This document shows positions 23,366 to 64,000 of a stretch of DNA of 64,000 nucleotides, in pieces. Position 1 is the first letter of the stretch, and every line of letters starts with the position of its first letter. The stretch covers positions 1 through 64,000 of the forward strand of contig JBAMJV010001328.1 of NCBI GenBank assembly GCA_037951105.1, given 5' to 3'. Made by a program: the position numbers and the translations under genes. The notes beneath the pieces are model-generated. The model worked only from the letters and a program-made list of their open reading frames with translations, was not told where the DNA came from and did not search any database. Source of the stretch: Echinarachnius parma. Taxonomy: Eukaryota > Echinodermata > Echinoidea > Clypeasteroida > Echinarachniidae.

Positions 23366-23556
23366 TTTGAGTGGGAAGCTACAAGAAATCATGCCGACGC
23401 GCCGAGCGATACAAGTTATGAAATTACGGTCCAATTTCTGCCGCGTCTATGGAATTTTCCTTATTATATTTTCTGCATTTAACTATATTATAGTTCAGAT
23501 TGTACCATATAAACCCTCTCTTGTAAAATGTTTTGTTAAATTCTCTTAATTTTTGA

Positions 23557-24121
23557 CAGGTTTGACATAATTTATTTCCGTAGCGTGACACAAAATCAGA
23601 GCACTTACTTAACGGGTTTGTAAACAGAGAGCTGTAATGAAGGGGTTGGTGCAAAGTCCCCATTTTTTTACTAAAGCATGCCCATGACTTGGCATGCACA
23701 ACAAAAAGAACTGATGCTCTGTATGCAATTTGTATAGTATATAGAGCATCGGTTCTTTTCTAAATTCTAGTCATGCATGCCAAGACGCAGTCACGCTTTG
23801 GTAGAGAATGCCGCAAAGTCTAAATCAAATGTTCATTTTTTACATAATGTAGACACATTTATTTGTATTAAAATACCATACGTCCTTTCCTTCTTAATTT
23901 CTACAGGTTTGGTATGATATTTCTAAGAGAGACACCAAACGAGACGGTATTTAAAAGCAGGAATGGGTTAATAAATGGGGCCGCTAGTGGTGCCAAGTCA
24001 AATTGTTGTCATTGTAGACAGATTTCTTGTAAAATAACCATGGATTTTGAATTTCTCTCGATCTCGACAGGTTTGGCATGATATTTCCGTAGAGCGACAC
24101 CAAATCAGATGCTAAAGCGAG
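23557..24121 (+). repeat. Three copies of an acceptor-like block before the ATG exon
   Basis: Similar ~45-bp blocks start GACAGGTTTGACATAA (23557), TACAGGTTTGGTATGAT (23905) and GACAGGTTTGGCATGATAT (24067). Each has a pyrimidine-rich stretch and AG before GTTTG. The third sits just upstream of the kinase start codon and could be the 3' splice site of the first coding exon; the others look like upstream duplicates. Confidence 0.5.
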
Positions 24122-55494
<31,373 letters not shown>

Positions 55495-56240
55495 TGCATG
55501 ATGGGGTTGAATAGAATATCTAGCTATGTTTTTTTTTTATTATCATTATTATTACACACAAACCTGTGTAAAGTGACGACTATTGAAGGTAAACAAGAAA
55601 AGTGGCCACTCTAGACAGGTTTCATGACAATGTACTGTCGAACCTGCGTATAGTGACCACCTAAGGGAAACAAGAAAAGTGGCCACTGACAAGGGACCTC
55701 TATAACACTCTAATTTTCCCTGCACGGGATCACTTTTGGTGGCCACTATAGGCAGGTTGGCTGCTATAGACAGGTGGCCCTCCAAGACAGGTTTGACCGT
55801 ATTATTGTCATCATTATTGTGAAAGTGGGAGCAAGGTCGAGTACATTGTGACACTAAGACAGGTTTGACTGTAGTAACTTTGTTAACCGCATGTTTGACT
55901 TGTCGGGACCAAACTACACGGAGGCGTACTAGAGTGCGGACGTGTATTATTACACAAATTGGTTCTAAGTTCTAGTTCTTGTTCTATGGTAATACTCGTC
56001 AACGCCTGTTCAGCAAGATCTAGATGAGGGTAAAATTCCTTGGTGTGTGAAATTTAGTTTGTCCTGACTGAAGAGCAAAACTATTAAGAAAGTTTACTTG
56101 TGTATTGGTAACAGAGGGAGATAGACACGAGCGAAACGGCTCACCGGATTCGTACGCGAGAGTGCGACTTGTTTTTAGAGCGTTTTCTGTCACATCGCCC
56201 TCTAGAGTCTAGTTTGAGAACAGCATGTCCAACAACACTG
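55495..56240 (+). other. Kinase 3' flank / likely 3' UTR
   Basis: No polyA site can be fixed. The region has a GTGGCCACT-rich repeat (55600-55870; copies of AGTGGCCACT and AGACAGGTTTGAC) and a small echo of the coding tail at 55891-55932. Confidence 0.5.
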
Positions 56241-56526
56241 ATCGATGTAGTAGAGCCTCGGCTCTACATGTACATGTACATAGCGGGAAAATAGCCATAT
56301 AAATGTTTGAATTGGATCTCCGCACATAATTCTTTTCTTCTCTTTTTTGCCAGTGGCTGTATTAGGCAAATCAAATGATTTACTCTCAATTTTAGGGTGG
56401 GCAATTTGGCCGCTTGCGTGCCCGAAATGAAATTATATTCACTCTTGGTCGGCAGGAGTCGAGAGGAAACGTGCACACATTGTTTGTCTGTGAATGTGGG
56501 ATGTGTATGTGTGTTTGTGTAACATT

Positions 56527-56855
56527 AAGGGTGTGTCACAAAGATTCATAGTTGAACTTAACCCTAAAGTTGGACCTAACAACTATGGAAAGCCATTTGT
56601 AGCCTGGGAATAAAACATTATCTAAAGCACCCCAAAACAAACAAACAAGTATTTGAGACTACCAGCATCAAAAATATATATCAATCATTTCATGGCTCTT
56701 TGATACAAAAAGATTATAACTTAGTTTATCAACCTTTAAGCCTTTTTTAAAAGAACTGTTTCAACAATTTTACAAAGAAGCCAACAGCTTTCCATAATAG
56801 TAAGGTCCAACTTAGAGTTAAGTTCAACTTTGGATCTTTGTGAAACACCCCCCTG
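56527..56855. mobile_element. Foldback MITE, relative of 52913-53252
   Basis: GGGTGTGTCACAAAGATTCA on the left pairs with GGATCTTTGTGAAACACCCC on the right. Inner arms share AGTTGAACTTAA and GGAAAGCC with their complements. Confidence 0.8.
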
Positions 56856-56859
56856 GGTG

Positions 56860-59800
56860 TCAGTGTGCCTAAAATGCATTCATGTGAGCCTATTCGTCTT
56901 TTAGTTACGCTTTTTCCCAAAAAGTACCCTTTTCCCCCCAAGACATTCTAATTAATGAGCTGATGTAATTACTGTATGACAAATCTGTATATAATCAAGT
57001 TGAACAAAGTATTTTTCTGTAAACATTGCCGACTTTTTTTGCATCATGACTTTATTGAGAATGGTCAACTTTGAGGGACCAAACCTTTTTCTTATTTTCC
57101 AAAGTTGAATTGAAAGAAGCAGAAGAATCGATGTATATTTTTAAGCGAGAATTTAAACGGACCAGTCGAATTATCTGTCTAGTATGTGTACTCGGTGTAT
57201 GCAGATTGTATTAACAGTAACTACGGTACATTGTGTATTAAGTCAAAAGATTCTAGTTTTATATATATATATATATCATGTGCCTGATCGTCTGTACTTG
57301 TATAGCTTTCTGTGTATATTTGATTTGATTTGATTTTTTTATATTCAGAGTACATCATGAAATCATGGGCTGCTTGCTACCCATAGAAAATTACCAAATT
57401 ATAGACATTTTTTTTTTTCGATTTGAAAGATTTTTGTGTCAGCTTACCACCACCAAAAAAAACATTTATTTGCGCTCAAAATGTTTAAATACATTTGTTG
57501 ATGTTTCAAACATATTTTTTGTTCTTCCTCTAAAATTGTACTTCGGATTTAAGTATAACTACAGACATGGTTACTACAGAGTATCTCTAGAAGTCTTCCG
57601 AAAGTTTTGCGCGTGCCGTATATTGAGCTTCAAGTAAAAAGTATTATATCGCTGCACGAGTGCCTTTTTTGCTCTACCGCTTATGATGCGCATTATTGTG
57701 GTTTTGTATTACTTACAAAACGTGACCAATTACTTTAAAGTTTTTGAATACCGTAGTGTTAGCAGTTCTGTGTGTGTTTTGGGTATCCCAGAAAAGTGTA
57801 CTCATTTGTATGCATTGATGGAAACCGCCTGTACAGTATATTATAACGGTTGCATAAAATCAAATGCAGAATATTTTTTGTTTTACTGATTTACTGTATC
57901 CAAATATTTGATCATATTGGAATCGGTCAATTAGTGTGTAAATCTAATAAGGGGAACAAAGTAAACGAAATGGTTGACAATGTAAATTTAACAATAAGAA
58001 AACAAATATGTATGGACACGGAAGAATTCTTTAATTCCTTCTATCCAAACCAACTCATGTACTCTTTAAAGATATATCCATTTTACATGTTTGTATTGAA
58101 CCGATAAATATTCTCTAATGTAATTCATTTGATGCAAGTTTTGGGATGCAAATTTGAGGTGTTCAATCTGTCTGTGCTATGTTTTAATCAATGTTCATGC
58201 ATCCCCCGTTTGACGTACACGTACTATCCTTTTTTGTTACATTTTGTATTATTTTTCGATTGTTGTATACGTCTGAATCAGTATGGATTAATGAATTAAA
58301 TTGTTGTATTTGAAAGATTTTTGTAAATGTTACTACTCTAAGCCACATGTTGTACGTAATTGGCTGTACAAAAATGTTGAATGAAGAAGATCTCTATTTG
58401 TTTACATATTTATATATATTGATCATGTAGAATGTTCTGTTACTAGAATCCCCTCCTCATCTCTTTCATGTTCCGCCTTATAGTGATATAAATAATTTAT
58501 GCATTTTACAAATATTTTTAATCATATTTCCCCCAATTCCACTTACCATATATATATATATAATATTAAAGTCATCTTTATTTCATTGGAAGGAAGTTAC
58601 AGAGAAGTTTTGATTCCATAAATTGAGTTAGCCATTTCCCCATGTTCAAGATTTATGCAATTATGTATAGTTCATCCAATTAAAATTGTACACATTTTAA
58701 TAGGTGGTTCTTTAAAACAGCGTTGCATGTTTATATTTAATACAGAAAATGCAAAACTGATCAACTTTTACAAAAAAAAATTCCACTTTGAATAAGATAA
58801 CGTGAATCAAATTATACATGTATTTTTACTGCCTGTATCAAGATACAAACACAATCACACTCGCACTCTCAATTCCTTATATTTCAAACTTTTTTATGAA
58901 AATAAATTGAAGCACATTTTAAAAAAGGGAATCACATATTTGTTAATCCAATTTATATAATTCTACTCTAATATTGATAAGGAAATGAAATGTATTTATT
59001 GATGTAGATTTATTGCAATTTGTAATAATGCTCTACTTATTCAAGAGTGATGCACTAGTTGAATTATGTATTTTAATACATGTAGATTAAGTAATGTAAT
59101 ACTCCCATAGCGATGGATACATTAATCCGTCAATGCTAATACTAATATGAAGAACAATCACTAAGTTTTATAAGGATGATTTTGATTGTGTATGATTGTA
59201 TAAAGAGGGACATTTTCTCCTAAATAATAAATATTAATTCAGATTTTCACATCAAAATCCTGCCATGTATTAATGTTATATACCAATCACCTGTTCACTT
59301 CATATTTAAATCAAAATATTTCACATTTCACTTTTTATTCATTTTCCTAACAATAAATCATAAAAAAAATGTTTTGATTTGGAATAGAAATGTAAATCCT
59401 TTAATGTTGTTTCTCAATCTCGTTAATATGTATATATATCATTTCTGATTGGTCGACCCATTCATTATGTGCAACTGGTGTACTCAGTATTGACTCTGTA
59501 GTGTAGGAAATGCAAAATCTCTTAGGCGAGGGATTAATTGTTTTGAGAAAAAAATAATTGGAACTATATAAGGTAGTTTTATTATTCCGGTGTTTAAACC
59601 CAGATTTCAACTACCTTAAGAATTGTTCACATTATCTCTACTGTGTGGGGTTGAATGTAAACCCAGGTTATCTTTAAAGAATGAAAATGAGCAAAGAAAA
59701 ATGGGCTTCGTCGGAAATCGAACCCGAGACCTCTGGATTGCCTGACCAGTGCTCAACCATCAAGCCACAAAGACCCTTGTGCGCAAGTTCACGCAAAGTG

Positions 59801-60250
59801 ATGCAGCTTTTTAAATTAATTTAATTCAAACATACAGAAAAATGACTAGAAATCTTTGTAAATGAATGAAAAAGAGCAAAGAAAAATAGGCTTCGCCTAT
59901 GGTGCTCTACCGACTGAGCTAGAAAACTGTTGTGATGGTTGTTTGTCCTTGAAACCCTTATCAATGCTCGCACGTGATGGTCAGAAGCTATTATGAGAAT
60001 TAAGACCTATATGTTTATCTCTTAAAGGACTTCCATAACTAAATTTACTAAAAAATTGAAATTGCCTTAAAATTTGACCCACCAGTGTTACATGATTGTT
60101 TATATAGCTCATAATATTATAGTAAATGAATGGTGAACATATGTTAATTTTTATGCTTTAATTAAGCAGCTGTTATGATATTTGTTCTCCTGAATGATGT
60201 TTTGTACATTTCCCCCCTAATCCTATTTTCTTGTTTATAAATCAGTGACA
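56860..60250. other. AT-rich 3' flank, no gene supported
   Basis: Reading frames are short and without domains. Part of this may be a long kinase 3' UTR. Two decayed tRNA-like SINE heads occur at 59700-59775 and about 59890-59935. Confidence 0.5.
59700..59775 (-). repeat. tRNA-like SINE head
   Basis: The minus strand has an A-box-like TGGTTGAGCACTGG and a B box GGTTCGATTTC with tRNA spacing. The flanks do not form a good acceptor stem. Confidence 0.45.
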
Positions 60251-60274
60251 GACTCTTTAACAATTATTATTCTC

Positions 60275-61190
60275 CAATAGACATTCCTTCTAAAGAAATA
60301 TTCTGACCCAGTCTGCCCGTTTGTGACACAAAATCATGTTCATCGATCAAATTTTCTCTCTCCCTCTCTCTCTCTCTCTCTCCTTTGTTGTGAATATATA
60401 TATCTGTTGGGCATCATAATATTACTATTGTACTTTTCACAATTTTCTTGTTTAGTTCAGTGACATAATTATGTGAAAACTCCCTTAAAATTTTCCTCTT
60501 ATAGACATTCCTTCTAGAAATATTCTGTACTGAACTGTGTGCCTGTTTCTGCCACAAAATCATGTGTATCAATTGATTTTTTTTCTTCATTTCGTTGGGT
60601 GAGAGTAAGAAGGGCTTTAGTCCATTTCTGGCTACATTGAGTTACGCACACCATCTTGTAGGTTGGAGCCTCCTCTATATAATGCAACATTTTCAGATAA
60701 TGATTATGCCAAATTTGGGAATATTCATCAAAATTATAAAAAAAGAGCATACTATTAGTTTCTACATGTATGGTTTTCAAACTTTAAACCTGATTATCTC
60801 CTTGATAATCCAGCTAAAACAAGTAGGTAAGTTGATTGTGTGAAAATAACATTATTTGAAGTATGATTATCTCCGTTGTGCAAAAAGTGACATAGCGCCC
60901 TTCTTGTTCTCAACTGATGATTGTCTCTCTCTCTCCCTCTCTCTCTTTTGTCGTGGATACATAATATGTTGGGTGTCATATTCCTATCTACTATATCGTA
61001 TACACAACACTCAATTATGATTATACATTCCTTCTATGGAAATATTCTGACCCGGTGTGCCTGTTTGGGCCCCCAAACAATATCATGTTCATCAATTGAT
61101 TGTTTTTGCTTTATTTTCTCTCCCTTTGGTTGTGAAAATATATTTGTTGGGCATCATATTTCTATCTATATTATCATATACATAAATATA
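60275..61190. repeat. Diverged ~0.25-0.5-kb repeat, three or four copies
   Basis: ACATTCCTTCTA...GAAATATTCTG occurs near 60281, 60506 and 61026, followed by AAAATCATGT/TCATGTTCATC and CTCTCTCC tracts. GTTGGGCATCATA occurs near 60405 and 61147, with GTTGGGTGTCATA near 60968. No coding content. Confidence 0.75.
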
Positions 61191-61344
61191 TATATTTTTT
61201 AGAATGAGATTAAATGAAGGAGCACATGGTACTAATTGTTGTTTTATAAATATGAATAAAATCTTTACATGCGTAAAGGACTTTCACTATAATTATAATT
61301 TGGCCATTAATTTTGTTCTTATTCAATCCTCCATTTGATGATTG

Positions 61345-61565
61345 ATTGATGTGTATGTGTGTGTGTATGTTTGTGTGCTGTGTTTTGTATAAACAGGTAT
61401 ATGTGTGTGCATGTGTATGCATGTTTGTGTGTGTGTGTGTGTATGCATTTGTTTTTGTGTATGTACATGTTTGTGGATGTGTGCATCATGTCTGTGTGAG
61501 TGTGTATGTACTCTATGTACGAGGATGTGTCCGTGGCAGAGTGTGCACACATGTATGTGTGATCC
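61345..61565. repeat. Degenerate (TG)n microsatellite
   Basis: TGTGTATG-type repeat; the Cys/Val- and His/Thr-rich ORFs are artefacts. Confidence 0.9.
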
Positions 61566-62947
61566 TGTAAGTTTGTGTTTTTGTGTTCCTCACTTTTTTC
61601 AAAAAGGATGTCACATTCTGAATAGAGTAAACATAAAATAATAAAGAATTGTTTTGTACATGTTTTGTCAATGATGTTACATGTATATTGAAAAAGGCAA
61701 AAGAATTGCACATTAATCATACTGTAGATTTGTGTATAAAGGTCAGGCGTATTAATGTGTATAATGATAGATGGTAACAGGGCAGTACTAGTATAGTTGT
61801 GTCCGTTTTTAGTGTACACGATCTCCTGTATTATTTTTGTTTTTGTATTTCCTTCTTCAAAGTATGAATATATATATATATATATCCATGCATAGTACGC
61901 TTACTAAATATTTTATCGCATATATTGCTTCAAATATCTGCAGTGGCCAGTTTCCTCGTTCCCCCTTCGTAGTGGCCGTTCCAAGCCACGGAGGTACTAG
62001 TGGGTGGGTCACTATACCGCTTAGTCCGAAAAATCAGCCAATGTTTCGAGGGTTCTTTGACGATTTTTTTGTTCTCACCCGTTCGCGATATGGGGTAGAT
62101 AGTATGACGTCATAATATTAACGGACCTCCCATCCCATAGCGAGATAAATTTTCTGTCTATATACCGCTACGCTACTGGTATACAGGTTTGACTGTACAT
62201 GCATAAAATGGACATGTACAGCATGCCATGCAAGTATGTGTACTGTCAGGAGAGCATATTGGAGAACCTTCTTGGCCATATATGTAAATAAATACAGTAT
62301 ATATATATTCTCTCATTTTGCAAATAGAGCTCATAGAGCTGCCGTTCTAATATTTGTGATGTCTCCGATCACGTGACCTTTGGTCACTACTGGTAAGGAT
62401 GGCAATCCAAATTTTGACAGGTGATTGAATGATCCTGCCCAAACAAAACGTAGTATACGTAGTACTGAGTCGTTCTTCACAATTCTGCATTAGGAATTTC
62501 AACTTGAGGTCTTGATGAATAATATATATACGGCTATACGCATATCTATGTGTATCGTGTATCGTGTCAGATTATATAGCTGGATAAATAGCCTGGATTC
62601 TATTTGCTCACTCCGATGGAGAATATAATTATATGTTTGGATCAATTCTCTCCTGATATGAGAACCACACTTGTGTGGTCTACAGCTGTATTACAGTAAG
62701 CCCCTCGACAGGTATATTATATGTGCGACGTTCAGGTAGCGTTTCAGCTTTATATTTATCCAGGGAGCTCGCATATTAATTGGTTCCTCGATCAATAATT
62801 TATCGTCTCTACCAGCTCATTCGAGTGACATTTTGACAACACACAGTTTCACCCGGTTAGTATTTTGCCCTAGATCATCGTGGGTATAGGCTACCTTGTA
62901 AAATTACGTGTGAAGTCAGTAAAGTGAGGGTCAAATCTCATCTGATA
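61566..62947 (+). other. Region upstream of the dehydrogenase gene
   Basis: No repeat family from elsewhere in the window is recognised over most of it. It may include promoter and 5' UTR. TATATTTAT at 62751 is a possible TATA-like sequence about 200 bp before the ATG, not verifiable here. Confidence 0.35.
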
Positions 62948-63221
62948 ATGTCTTCGTCCAGTAAGCAAATCGCTCTCGTGACCGGTTGCTCGTCCGGTAT
63001 CGGGCTAGCCACCACAGCCCGGCTTGCCCGAGACCCGGGCCAGCGGTTCCTCGTCATCGCGACGGTGATCGCCATGTCGGAGAAGGCCGATCTCGAAGCG
63101 GCCGTGGGCGACGCTCTCGGCAAGACCGTGTTCATCCAGCAACTCGATATCACCGACGATGACAACATCGCGAAGGTCGTTGATGACGTCATCAAGACGC
63201 ATGGACGCATCGACATACTAC
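62948..63221 (+). CDS. Short-chain dehydrogenase, exon 1 (17-beta-HSD1/RDH8-like)
   Basis: ATG at 62948 opens 91 codons to the donor ATACTAC|GTAAGC (phase 1). The peptide starts MSSSSKQIALVTGCSSGIGL, with the TGxxxGIG nucleotide-binding motif at residues 12-19. It continues to FIQQLDITDDDNI (Asp67, adenine-ring contact) and ends HGRIDIL, where the family's NNAG motif would follow in the next exon. Known relatives reduce or oxidise steroids or retinoids using NAD(P)H. The catalytic Tyr-x-x-x-Lys lies beyond this exon, so only the N-terminal ~30% is visible. The GC-rich codons contrast with the flanks. The rest should lie right of the window. Confidence 0.9.
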
Positions 63222-64000
63222 GTAAGCTCGCAAGTTCAGAATATTTCTGCTTATTTAGTCGTCAAGCAGGCTAATTAAACCATGAAGAGATATGATAACA
63301 GTTATACAAATTATAATTCAATAGCTTTGTCATCTTTAATAACGTCCTGGATTATAATTTATATGTTGATGTTTAAGAAAATCATATTGAATTTCTCGGA
63401 ATGTCCGAGCGCGTGCATGGCCTCAAATTACATAATTATGACAAATAAGACTAATGAACTTTCGTTAGCTTGAAGAAAACAAGATCACAGATCAGAATTG
63501 ATCATTTGTGCAATTGTGTTTTTTAAATTATATATACCGTATTCACAGCAATAATTAATTATTTTTTAACGATGTGTGTGCCAATATTATATTCATATTA
63601 TATGAATCTAAACATCGCGGGAATAGCTACTGTCAGGATTCCCGGCGGCCGCTTACAAAATTTAGATTTCACGTTCAACGAGTTCATCTAATATAGATAT
63701 AGATTCTCCCAGTGACGTATCGTTGTCGGACTGATTGGGGGGGGGGGGGGGGGGGGGGGGGGCACACAAATTGTTAGGGCCACACCTTATGTAATTCTCA
63801 GTTGTTTTTTTTTTCCAAAAATGTTCCCTTGTGTTTTTGTTATTGTTTTTTTTTATTAATTAATCGTGTGTGTGGGGGGGGGGGGGGGGGGGGGGGGGGG
63901 GCATCCTCTCCCTTCATATACCTATGCCACTGGAATATCCGACACCCGCGAGTGAAATTGTTTTGTCGGGATTAAAAAACTAATATATTTTGTTTAAAAT
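63222..64000 (+). other. Start of dehydrogenase intron 1
   Basis: AT-rich sequence with no further exon. Two poly-G runs (about 63738-63762 and 63876-63901) appear near the edge. Confidence 0.6.
63738..63901. repeat. Two poly-G tracts
   Basis: G runs of about 24-26 separated by ~115 bp. CTATGCCACTGG after the second run resembles the ends of the poly-G foldback at 2962-3175. Confidence 0.8.

Noticed and set aside
57365-58107. Possible small genes downstream of the kinase
   Set aside because: The ORFs are AT-driven, low complexity, and lack start context, splice structure or domains.

Overview
The window is animal nuclear DNA: AT-rich, intron-rich and densely packed with transposable elements, with GT-AG introns of 0.1-13 kb. 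The repeat content points to a marine invertebrate, probably a deuterostome such as an echinoderm or hemichordate. It includes CR1/L2-type LINEs, TTAA-flanked foldback MITEs, hAT, mariner, PIF and Mutator-like non-autonomous elements, a Merlin remnant, tRNA-derived SINEs and long poly-G/C tracts. The species cannot be named from the sequence alone.

One complete protein gene is supported. It is a Src-family non-receptor tyrosine kinase on the + strand with 11 coding exons between 24122 and 55494. All exon phases agree and they sum to 1572 nt (523 residues plus stop), with the order SH4 (Met-Gly-Cys), Gly-rich unique region, SH3, SH2, kinase and C-terminal regulatory Tyr. A second gene starts near the right edge: exon 1 (62948-63221, +) of a short-chain dehydrogenase resembling 17-beta-HSD1/RDH8. 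A weak candidate exon encoding a signal peptide lies at 20859-20942.

Layout. 1-1001: an inverted pair of tRNA-Gly(TCC)-like units (401-bp period), the edge of an array; two more units lie at 7891-8525. 1-9 kb: intergenic DNA with a broken Merlin transposase, foldback MITEs and C-rich minisatellites. 9-12 kb: nested TTAA MITEs. 12.2-18.2 kb: a dead LINE (minus strand) split by two datable DNA-element insertions. 18-24 kb: poly-G/C repeats and a ~1-kb palindromic Mutator-like element. 24.1-55.5 kb: the kinase gene, whose introns hold LINE fragments, SINEs, hAT-like MITEs, satellites and a perfect 12 x 56 bp repeat. 55.5-62.9 kb: 3' flank, low-complexity DNA and degenerate repeats. 62.9-64 kb: start of the dehydrogenase gene.

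The most unusual pattern is that the kinase gene carries several broken partial copies of its own exons beside the real ones. There are four remnants of the SH2-kinase linker exon (three on an exact 245-bp period, two with a stop at the conserved Trp), one of the SH3 exon end, one of the first kinase hinge exon, one or two of the last exon, and a possible echo of the C-terminal tail. No prokaryotic, phage, CRISPR or defence system is present.
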